The translations under genes were made by a program, and so were the position numbers. The notes below the pieces were generated by a model. The model was not told where the DNA came from, did not search any database, and was given only the letters and a program-made list of their open reading frames with translations. Shown piece by piece: positions 1 to 6,500 of a DNA stretch of 49,596 bases. Position 1 is the stretch's first letter, and each line of letters begins with the position of its first letter. The DNA is from Candidatus Gastranaerophilales bacterium (GTDB lineage: Bacteria > Cyanobacteriota > Vampirovibrionia > Gastranaerophilales > Gastranaerophilaceae): the NCBI GenBank assembly GCA_944326585.1, contig CALVEN010000009.1, positions 1-49,596 on the forward strand, in the 5' to 3' direction.

Positions 1-242
1 TTTTCGACAAAAAAAATGAGCCTTGTCCCGGAGCAAGGTCAAGCCTTGCCCTCTCGCAAAACGATAATCAATCGTTTTGCTCGGCAGAGTGAGACGCGGC
101 ACCATTTTTTTTTAAGGTGATAATTATTTAAAAAAATAAGGTTTTCGACAAAAAAAATGAGCCTTGTCCCGGAGCAAGGTCAAGCCTTGCCCTCTCGCAA
201 AACGATAATCAATCGTTTCGCTCGGCAGAGTGAGACGCGGCA
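1..242. repeat. Two 100-bp direct repeats carrying a REP-like palindrome
   Basis: Bases 1-101 recur at 142-242 with an offset of 141 and almost no mismatches. Each copy holds a small hairpin (CCTTG/CAAGG) and then a 39-bp palindromic core (51-89 and 192-230) whose arms are CGCAAAACGAT and ATCGTTTTGC, ending in CTCGGCAGAG. The same core is seen again at 13983-14021 and 49453-49491, and its right flank alone (TCGGCAGAGTGAGACGCGGC) at 894-913 just after the RAYT gene. This matches REP/BIME elements, which RAYT transposases mobilise. A short open frame across the second copy (157-342) is not believable as a gene. Confidence 0.85.
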
Positions 243-253
243 ATTTTTTTGCT

Positions 254-311
254 CAAAATCCTTGCGGATTTTGAAGTCCTTGGTTTGTCGGTTGGGCATA
301 CTTGCCCAACA
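254..311. repeat. Pair of hairpins in front of the RAYT gene
   Basis: Two perfect inverted repeats lie directly before the transposase. The first is CAAAATCC-ttgc-GGATTTTG at 254-273. The second is GTTGGGCA-tact-TGCCCAAC at 291-310. The second, with flanks (287-311, 25 nt), recurs in inverted orientation inside the coding sequence at 590-614. Hairpins beside RAYT genes are typical substrates of these HUH-type enzymes. Confidence 0.8.
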
Positions 312-338
312 AAACAAATTTTGTGTTAAAATCAAATT

Positions 339-875
339 ATGAATTACCGCAGAGTATTTGTACCAAACGGATATGTCCACATTATAATAACATCCTATGA
401 AAGAAAGCCTGTATTCATTGATAATATTGAAATATTAAGAACTGCATTCAGAAATGTCCAAAAACTGTATAAATTTGAAATTATTGCAATTTGTATTATG
501 CCTGAACACATTCATTTAATTTTGCATCCTGAAAATATAAATAATTATCCCAAAATAATATCTTCTGTAAAACATTACTTTTCAAGAAATGTTGGGCAAG
601 TATGCCCAACCGACGATTTAAAAATTGGATATAAAAATAAACGTGAAAAAGGAATTTTTCAGAGACGTTACTGGGAACATACAATTAAAGACGAAGAAGA
701 ATTAAATAATCAGATTAATTACATTCATTACAATCCTGTAAAACACGAACTTGTTAACAATGTAAAAGACTGGCAGTACTCCTCTTTTCATAAATTTGTA
801 AAGCAAGGTTTATATAAAAATGATTGGGGCAGTAAAGATGATATTAAAAATATTAAAGATTTAAATTTTGAATAG
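339..875 (+). CDS. REP-associated tyrosine transposase (RAYT, IS200-like Y1_Tnp fold)
   Basis: This 178-residue protein belongs to the single-stranded DNA transposases of the HUH family that act on REP palindromes. The HUH motif is seen as PEHIHLIL at residues 55-62, and the family hallmark YIHYNPVKH at 128-136, with Tyr128 the likely nucleophile. A WQYSSFHKF segment follows at 145-153, as in other RAYTs. No partner gene is expected. Residues 85-91 (VGQVCPT) are encoded by a palindrome that also stands upstream of the gene, and they fall in a linker before the FQRRYWEH block, so they look inserted. There is no Shine-Dalgarno; a TAAAAT box ends 6 nt before the ATG. The gene is intact. Flanking REP-like repeats support the call. 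Confidence 0.9.
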   Translation: MNYRRVFVPNGYVHIIITSYERKPVFIDNIEILRTAFRNVQKLYKFEIIAICIMPEHIHLILHPENINNYPKIISSVKHYFSRNVGQVCPTDDLKIGYKNKREKGIFQRRYWEHTIKDEEELNNQINYIHYNPVKHELVNNVKDWQYSSFHKFVKQGLYKNDWGSKDDIKNIKDLNFE

Positions 876-891
876 TCTTATTCCAGTTACT

Positions 892-919
892 GTTCGGCAG
901 AGTGAGACGCGGCACCATT
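892..919. repeat. Partial REP-family copy downstream of RAYT
   Basis: The bases TCGGCAGAGTGAGACGCGGC followed by accattttt match the right part of the upstream repeat at 82-110. Only the right flank is present, not the hairpin arms. It brackets the RAYT gene with related sequence and may mark the right end of the unit. Confidence 0.7.
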
Positions 920-933
920 TTTTGTAATCAATT

Positions 934-1695
934 TTATGCCTGCTGGTTTGCTATGCGTTTAACGATTTTTAAATATTCCTTTTGTGATTCGTAGACCATT
1001 TCAGAAATGAAATTTATAAACGGCTTAAAGTCATTATGATTTGAGCTTTGTAATGCTCTTATATAATCGGCTCTCACAACAGGCGGAATAATTGTTATAT
1101 TGTAGCCTGCTTGTAATAATGCTAAATTCATTAACAACCTCGCTACTCTGCCGTTTCCGTCAATAAACGGGTGAACGTTTACAAATAATGCGTGTACCAT
1201 TGCAGCATATTCAACAGGGTGTAAGCGTTGTTTTAGATCGTAAAGTTCTTTTATAAAGTCTTTCATTTTGTCGTCTAATTCGGCAGGTGAAGGAAAATCA
1301 ATGTCAGCTCCGGTAACTATTACCTGTTTTGTCCTATAGCAGCCGGCATGTTTGTTATCAATCTTTGAATAAAAAAGACTGTGTAATGTCTTTATATCAT
1401 CTTCCGTAAAGTTTTTTTTCTTTGCCAGTTCCAGCAGTAAATCAAATGCTGCAGCATGTCCGATGGTTTCTAAGTGATCTTTCATTGGTTTTCCGTTTAT
1501 TGTTAAACCGTCTTCCAACACTACCTTGGTTTCAACTAAATCAAGGGTATTTCCCTCTAACGCATTTGAGGAATATGTAAGTCCGATTTTGTAATATTCA
1601 TGTATCTGTTTTAAGGCATCTTTGCTTAGTGGTCTGTATTTGTCTATTTCTGTCTTTAATTTATCAATTTCTACACATTTGTTTTCGTAATTCAT
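934..1695 (-). CDS. Fic domain protein (AMPylase family), class II-like
   Basis: Fic proteins transfer AMP or other nucleotide moieties from NTPs to target proteins. The catalytic motif HPFIDGNGRVAR is complete at residues 175-186. An inhibitory-helix motif of the form SxxxEG (SNALEG, residues 43-48) stands before the Fic core, which is the class II arrangement where the enzyme restrains itself. The length (253 residues) fits a single-domain Fic protein with a short helical N-terminal part and no obvious wHTH or membrane segment. The start is supported by a GTGAGGT ribosome site. No antitoxin-sized partner is adjacent, in keeping with built-in inhibition. The target is unknown. Confidence 0.88.
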   Translation of the reverse strand: MNYENKCVEIDKLKTEIDKYRPLSKDALKQIHEYYKIGLTYSSNALEGNTLDLVETKVVLEDGLTINGKPMKDHLETIGHAAAFDLLLELAKKKNFTEDDIKTLHSLFYSKIDNKHAGCYRTKQVIVTGADIDFPSPAELDDKMKDFIKELYDLKQRLHPVEYAAMVHALFVNVHPFIDGNGRVARLLMNLALLQAGYNITIIPPVVRADYIRALQSSNHNDFKPFINFISEMVYESQKEYLKIVKRIANQQA

Positions 1696-1757
1696 TTATA
1701 ACCTCACATATATTCCGGTTATGATTTTAGCATTTATCCTTTTTTATTTCAATTGAT

Positions 1758-3068
1758 TTATATATTCTCGGGAAATTCAAAATCTTCGTCGTTGGTTTCG
1801 CGCAGAAAATCCGTCCAGCTGTTGTAGTATTCGCTCAGAGCGTAAGTGTAGCCCACAATTATGGATTTGTAAGCCTGTTTCATGACAATTAACGCCGTAA
1901 TGTCGGATTTGCCGTGTTCGTAGCTGTCCATTGACATATCAATCATTTTTTCCGAACTCTTCAGAATTTTTTCTTCATAGTAATTGAGGTTTTCCCCTGC
2001 CGTCAAAAATCTTTCGTAAGCCGCACTTACGTCTTTGACTGCTTTATTCTGCACCGATTGATATTTTAATTCCGCCTGCTGAACTTTTAAAGCCGCGTTT
2101 TGAATTTCCGGCGAATAGTTGTAAAAAAGCGGAATGTTCACAAGGCTTGCGCCTGCGTAGGCTCCGTTATTAAAATTCCCTGTGTCGGAATATGCTCCGG
2201 GTTTGTACGCATAGCCGCCCGACAGTGAAATGTCCGGAATCCTTTGCCGCGCCACAACGGTCATATTCTTTTCCGCAATATCAATTTCCTGTTTCGCGAT
2301 TTTTACGTCATAGCGGTTTTCCAGCGCTTTTTCAACAATAATTTTGAAGTCCGGAAATCTGTATGTCGGCGCCGGAGTAAGCATTTCCGTATAATTGTTT
2401 TCTTCCGTAAAAAGTCTGTCTTTGCTGTCATAAATAACTTTATTCGGGTCGTTTATGATTTTATTGAAGTCCGCAAGTGCCGTATTTACATTCACTTTTG
2501 CCGTATTTACCTGCGTAATCAGCTGGTTAAGGGCAATTTCCGCCTGTAATACGTCAATTTCAGGCACTTCATTTGATTTTGTGCGTTGTTCTGCTATGTC
2601 AAGAAGTTCTTCCTGCAGCTCTTTTTGCTGCTCCAGCGTGTCTAGAATTGATTTTTGCGCGACAAGGTTTATGTAAGCTTCCCTGACATCCATCATCAGG
2701 TCAAATTTTGTGTAGCCTACGTTTTTTTCAACCAGCGCAAGATTTGAGGCTGCAAGGTTTTTTCTGGCGCTGCGTTTTAAAACTTCAACTGTTTCACTGA
2801 CTCCGACCTGTCGGGGTTCTGATCTTCCCGACGCCCCGAGAAAATAAAACGCGTCAACGGATGGGTTTTGAAGTCTGTTCGCTGTTTTTATGTTGTTTTT
2901 TGCAATTTCAACTTCTATTTGTGCGGCTTTCAGGTCGATATTGTTCGCAACGGCAGCCTCAACAGCTTCGTTGAGGTAAACTTTTTTGACTTTTTTTACG
3001 TCTTCTATACCCGGCGTAATTACGGGGCATGTTACAATTAAAAGCAATATGACAAGAATCTTTTTCAT
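1758..3068 (-). CDS. TolC-family outer membrane efflux protein
   Basis: This is an outer-membrane channel of the TolC/OEP family, expected to form a trimer that exports small molecules or proteins with an inner-membrane pump. Residues 1-20 are a signal peptide. Long amphipathic helices rich in A, E, K and Q follow in two similar halves (about 30-220 and 235-430), the usual internal duplication. The length of 436 is normal. No periplasmic adaptor or pump gene is next to it, so its partner must be elsewhere. A TATAAT box lies 9 nt before the ATG on the minus strand. Which transport system it serves cannot be told from sequence. Confidence 0.85.
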   Translation of the reverse strand: MKKILVILLLIVTCPVITPGIEDVKKVKKVYLNEAVEAAVANNIDLKAAQIEVEIAKNNIKTANRLQNPSVDAFYFLGASGRSEPRQVGVSETVEVLKRSARKNLAASNLALVEKNVGYTKFDLMMDVREAYINLVAQKSILDTLEQQKELQEELLDIAEQRTKSNEVPEIDVLQAEIALNQLITQVNTAKVNVNTALADFNKIINDPNKVIYDSKDRLFTEENNYTEMLTPAPTYRFPDFKIIVEKALENRYDVKIAKQEIDIAEKNMTVVARQRIPDISLSGGYAYKPGAYSDTGNFNNGAYAGASLVNIPLFYNYSPEIQNAALKVQQAELKYQSVQNKAVKDVSAAYERFLTAGENLNYYEEKILKSSEKMIDMSMDSYEHGKSDITALIVMKQAYKSIIVGYTYALSEYYNSWTDFLRETNDEDFEFPENI

Positions 3069-3098
3069 ACTTTTAATATTATAGCACGAAATTATTTG

Positions 3099-3638
3099 CT
3101 AAACATTTTTTCCCATATCGTAGGCTTCTGCCATATATTTTGTGCCTTTAACTTCGCCCTTATGCCAGATACCCAGACCGTAGAGAATTCCTCTTTCTTT
3201 TGTGCCTTCAAGACAGTCAAGCGTAAAGCCTCTGAAAAAGTCAATTGCTTTTTGCATGTTTTTTTGTCCTGTGTCGGCAGCGGTTATAATGTAATAGAAT
3301 TCTTTGTTTTTTATCTCCGTAAATCTCGGAACGCATCTGTCGATAAGGGTTTTTATCTGTGCGTCGGGTGTGTAGAAATATATCGGTGATGAAAGAACTA
3401 TTACGTCAGCATTCACCATTTTTTCAAGAATTTCCGTCATATCGTCTTGTTGAATGCATTCGTGGGTTGAGTCACAAACTTCACAGCCTTTGCAATAGCT
3501 GATTCGTTTGTCGCCGAAAAAGATTTTTTCAACTTGATTACCGGCTTCCTGTGCGCCTTTTACAAATTCATCGCATAAAAGATCCGAATTCCCGCCTCTT
3601 CTCGGACTGCATGATAAAACTAAAACTTTTTTGCTCAT
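3099..3638 (-). CDS. NADPH-dependent FMN reductase / iron-sulfur flavoprotein-like
   Basis: This is a flavodoxin-fold protein of the NADPH-dependent FMN reductase family, 179 residues. The FMN phosphate loop is S11PRRGGNS18. A cysteine cluster CKGCEVCDSTHEC (C49, C52, C55, C61) resembles the compact Cys motif of archaeal-type iron-sulfur flavoproteins, so a [4Fe-4S] cluster is possible. The segment SSPIYFYTPDAQIKTLIDR is typical of the family. The start has an AAGGGGAAT ribosome site. The electron acceptor is not known. An operator-like inverted repeat upstream (3666-3677) suggests redox- or ligand-responsive control, as is common for such genes under MarR/HxlR regulators; that part is inference. 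Confidence 0.85.
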   Translation of the reverse strand: MSKKVLVLSCSPRRGGNSDLLCDEFVKGAQEAGNQVEKIFFGDKRISYCKGCEVCDSTHECIQQDDMTEILEKMVNADVIVLSSPIYFYTPDAQIKTLIDRCVPRFTEIKNKEFYYIITAADTGQKNMQKAIDFFRGFTLDCLEGTKERGILYGLGIWHKGEVKGTKYMAEAYDMGKNV

Positions 3639-3665
3639 AAAATTCCCCTTCTATATTTATACTTT

Positions 3666-3677
3666 ACTACCTGTAGT
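3666..3677. promoter_or_regulatory. Operator-like inverted repeat upstream of the flavoprotein gene
   Basis: ACTAC-CT-GTAGT is a perfect 5-bp inverted repeat. It lies between a possible -35 (TTGACC, minus strand) and the ribosome site of the flavoprotein gene. Repeats of this TACTxxxAGTA style are known as HxlR-family sites, but no regulator gene is adjacent. Confidence 0.4.
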
Positions 3678-3735
3678 ATACATGCGGTCAAGTAAAATCT
3701 TTTTTTGTTATTCATATATCTTAACATTAGGATAT

Positions 3736-3764
3736 TTGACACTATAGTGTATATATGTTAAAGT
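3736..3764 (+). promoter_or_regulatory. Promoter of the pilin-flippase operon with a palindrome in its spacer
   Basis: A consensus -35 TTGACA (3736-3741) is followed after 17 nt by TAAAGT (3759-3764). The 12-bp perfect palindrome ACACTATAGTGT (3739-3750) overlaps the -35 and spacer, a position where a bound dimer would block RNA polymerase. Confidence 0.6.
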
Positions 3765-3787
3765 GTGAAAAAAAGGGGATTAATTCT

Positions 3788-4429
3788 ATGAAAAAATTGG
3801 CATTCACTCTGGCGGAAGTTTTGATTACACTTGCTATTGTCGGTGTAGTGGCTGTGTTGACAATTCCGACGGTTACAAATAATATGTCGCAGAGATCAAA
3901 TATTGTGAAGCTTGAGGCGACAATCAAATCTTTGAATGATGCTATAAATAATTTGATGATAGATGAAAGAGTTACGGATATAGCAGATTCTTCACTTTTT
4001 GATGATACGTCTATATTCTTTACTCAATATCTTAAAAGTTCTTCAAATTGTGACGACGATAATTTTACTTCATGTTTTGCAGAAAGTTATCATGACATTG
4101 ACGGAGGAATACGCGATCCTTTTAAAAGAGATTTTGAAAATAATGATGCAATGTTACCAAATGGTGCTGCTGTCCAAATTTTGGGGGTTTATGACTCAAA
4201 TTCACCTTTGTTAAATAACGGCTTCTTAATTGACGTTAACGGACCAAAAGGACCAAATATAGCCGGCAGAGATTTGTTTATGGTACGTTTATTTACGGAC
4301 GGCACAGTTGGTTCGGATTCCGCAGATTTAGATGAGGAGCTTATTCTTAAAAGGTGTAAAAACGGTTATACTTACGGTTTGGACTGCGTGTATTTATTGG
4401 AAACTAACGGCTGGGTAATGGATTATTAA
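3788..4429 (+). CDS. Type IV pilin-like / pseudopilin protein (first of a pair)
   Basis: The N-terminus has a class III (prepilin) signal: MKKLA then FTLAEVLITL with Glu5 and a long hydrophobic helix. The residue before the cleavage site is Ala instead of the usual Gly. The mature part has two Cys pairs, a conserved segment DVNGPKGPNIAGRDLF and the C-terminal end WVMDY. The next gene and the one at 38790 share this plan. I chose the ATG at 3788 over 3755 because AAGGGG lies 8-10 nt before it and because prepilin leaders are short. It is probably cleaved and methylated by a PilD-type peptidase encoded elsewhere. It could be a minor pilin, a T2SS pseudopilin or a surface protein using the same export route. 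Confidence 0.85.
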   Translation: MKKLAFTLAEVLITLAIVGVVAVLTIPTVTNNMSQRSNIVKLEATIKSLNDAINNLMIDERVTDIADSSLFDDTSIFFTQYLKSSSNCDDDNFTSCFAESYHDIDGGIRDPFKRDFENNDAMLPNGAAVQILGVYDSNSPLLNNGFLIDVNGPKGPNIAGRDLFMVRLFTDGTVGSDSADLDEELILKRCKNGYTYGLDCVYLLETNGWVMDY

Positions 4430-4431
4430 TT

Positions 4432-5064
4432 ATGATGAAAAAAGGTTTTACTCTTTCGGAACTTTTAATGGCACTGACTGTAGTCGGCGTTATCATTGCG
4501 ATTATGGCGCCTATGGTAGTTACTCATTTTCGTTCAAAATCACAGGTGGCGGCTCTGCAGAGTGTCTATACGGCTATCACAAGCGGAATTAAGCTTATTC
4601 AGGTTGAAGAAAAAGCCGGTTCGCTAAAAAAGACGTCTTTGTATTATACTGACGGCTCAAATATTACAAATACATCAGGTGCGTTTTTGAAAAAATATTT
4701 TAACGTAAGCAAGGATTGTGAAACCGTGCCGGGTGATTGTTTTGCTCAATTTTATAAAAACATGGCAAGAGAAGATATTAATATGCCGGAAAATGTCTAC
4801 TGCGTTCAACTTTCAACCGGTGCATCAATTTGTCTTACGCCTCCGGGGTATAAAGATTTGTCAGCGAGAGTTTATGTAGATATAAACGGTCCTGCAAGAC
4901 CGAATGTTGCGGGCAGAGATTACTTTTTGTTTTATATCTATTCTGACGGATTCGTAGGCGACAGAGCGAATTATTCCGACGGTGTGAATTCCTGCCGTGA
5001 AAATGAATACGGCTCAGGCTGTTTTAACAGAATTGTGGATGCTGACTGGGTAATGGATTATTAA
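4432..5064 (+). CDS. Type IV pilin-like / pseudopilin protein (second of a pair)
   Basis: The leader MMKKG is followed by FTLSELLMALTVVGVI, a canonical prepilin cleavage site with Gly-1 and Glu5. The mature domain carries Cys pairs CETVPGDC and CRENEYGSGC, the segment DINGPARPNVAGRDYF and the C-terminal WVMDY, all matching the preceding gene. The ATG is 2 nt after the upstream stop. Its own stop TAA overlaps the ATG of the flippase gene by one base (TAATG), so the three genes are translationally coupled. Two pseudopilins with identical C-terminal pentapeptides suggest a common assembly partner. Confidence 0.85.
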   Translation: MMKKGFTLSELLMALTVVGVIIAIMAPMVVTHFRSKSQVAALQSVYTAITSGIKLIQVEEKAGSLKKTSLYYTDGSNITNTSGAFLKKYFNVSKDCETVPGDCFAQFYKNMAREDINMPENVYCVQLSTGASICLTPPGYKDLSARVYVDINGPARPNVAGRDYFLFYIYSDGFVGDRANYSDGVNSCRENEYGSGCFNRIVDADWVMDY

Positions 5065-6500
5065 TGTTAAATTTGCCGCTAAACAGGAATTTTAATACAA
5101 TTTTGACATCATTTTTAAGTTATTTGCCTTCAAGGCTGCTTGTTGTATTAAATTCTCTTATAATAGTTCCGATATTAGCGCATATGATGTCCGAGCACGA
5201 ACTCGGGATATTTCAGCTCGCAATCGGGGTATTGAATTTGGTCTGCACCTGTTCTACCGATTGGATTGGGAAATCGGCATTGAGGTTCTACGAAAAATAC
5301 CGTGCCGCGGATAAACTGGATGAGTTTTTTTCAAATATAATATGGCTTAATTTGTTTGTTTATGCGGTGATATTCGTTTGTTTTTTCGTGTTCGGAGATT
5401 TTGTCGAGGAAAAATTTTTTATTTCAAAAGCTGTATTGCTCGTGACATTATTCCTTGTTATTCCGACAGGGATAAGGCAGTTTTTATATCAGATGCTCAG
5501 GGTTTTGGAAAGACCTTTTCTGTATTCTTTTTGCATAATAATTTATCAAATGTCTTTGCTGGCATTATTTCTTGTGCTTACGGACTTTTTGCCGAATGTG
5601 TTTGCGGCGTTATTTGCAATGGGTGCGGCAATGCTGATTATCGACGTATTTATGGTGAGGCAGATTGGTTTAAAAATAAATGCATTAGAGAAAGTTAATT
5701 TTGTAATGCTGGTTGAAAGTCTTAAATATGCCTTGCCGCAGATAATTACAAATACCTGTATCTGGGCTGTTTTGAATATTAATAAGTATGTGTTTCAGTA
5801 TAACCATTATTTTTCGGACACGGCGGCGGCAGGGGTTGCTTATCTTTTTGCGACAAGTATTTTAACCCCTTTGCTTTCAACGTTTTCGTTTGCGGTTTTT
5901 CCGTTTATTGTAAAAAAATACGAAACTAAAAACAGGGTCAAACCTTATATGACAAACGCAATTCAGCTTTATTGCATTGTATTTACGCCGATTATTGCCG
6001 CGTTTTGTTATTATCCGAAAGTAATTGCGGATTTTGCGTTTGCGGGCAAGTATCAGGAAGCCTTTTCTCTTATGGCTTTTGCGGCTGTTACGTTATTTAT
6101 TCACGAATTGATGAAACTTTTCAATATAAAATATCATTTGAAAAACAAGACTTATATTGAAATGGCGGTCAGTATTCTGGCAGGGTTAATCTGTTTGAAT
6201 TTGAATTTTATATTGATTGCAAAATTTCATCTGACCGGTGCAGGGCTTGCGATGCTTATTTCCATGTTGATTTTGTTTACCCTCAATCTTACGGTGCAGT
6301 TTAAAAATTTTATTTTTTTGAATTATATTACGGCGGCTAAAACGTTGATTACGGCTTTTGTTATCAGTTTTGCGGCATATTTAATCACACAGCTTATCTG
6401 CTGGAAACAGGATTATATAGGCATTGTAAAACTGTTGTTATTTGGTTTTTTGAGCTATTTAATCAGTGTGTTTGTATTCCGGAAAGTATTTGCAAAATAA
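5064..6500 (+). CDS. Oligosaccharide flippase family protein (Wzx/MVF type)
   Basis: This 478-residue integral membrane protein has about 12-14 hydrophobic helices spread along its whole length. Its opening, SYLPSRLLVVLNSLIIVPILA, with an early ELGIFQLAIG segment, is typical of the polysaccharide transporter branch of the MOP superfamily. Such proteins flip lipid-linked sugars across the inner membrane for O-antigen, capsule or glycoprotein glycan synthesis. It is coupled to two pilin-like genes, so pilin or surface-protein glycosylation is a possible role, but no glycosyltransferase is in the window. Its last 38 nt overlap the convergent gene at 6463-8235. Confidence 0.8.
   Translation: MLNLPLNRNFNTILTSFLSYLPSRLLVVLNSLIIVPILAHMMSEHELGIFQLAIGVLNLVCTCSTDWIGKSALRFYEKYRAADKLDEFFSNIIWLNLFVYAVIFVCFFVFGDFVEEKFFISKAVLLVTLFLVIPTGIRQFLYQMLRVLERPFLYSFCIIIYQMSLLALFLVLTDFLPNVFAALFAMGAAMLIIDVFMVRQIGLKINALEKVNFVMLVESLKYALPQIITNTCIWAVLNINKYVFQYNHYFSDTAAAGVAYLFATSILTPLLSTFSFAVFPFIVKKYETKNRVKPYMTNAIQLYCIVFTPIIAAFCYYPKVIADFAFAGKYQEAFSLMAFAAVTLFIHELMKLFNIKYHLKNKTYIEMAVSILAGLICLNLNFILIAKFHLTGAGLAMLISMLILFTLNLTVQFKNFIFLNYITAAKTLITAFVISFAAYLITQLICWKQDYIGIVKLLLFGFLSYLISVFVFRKVFAK

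Noticed and set aside
157-342. 61-residue open frame over the repeats before the RAYT gene
   Set aside because: It is made of repeat sequence, has no ribosome site and runs through palindromes.
934-3638. Toxin-antitoxin or defence island at the left end
   Set aside because: Only one Fic gene is present, followed by ordinary TolC and flavoprotein genes; no antitoxin, nuclease or sensor gene.
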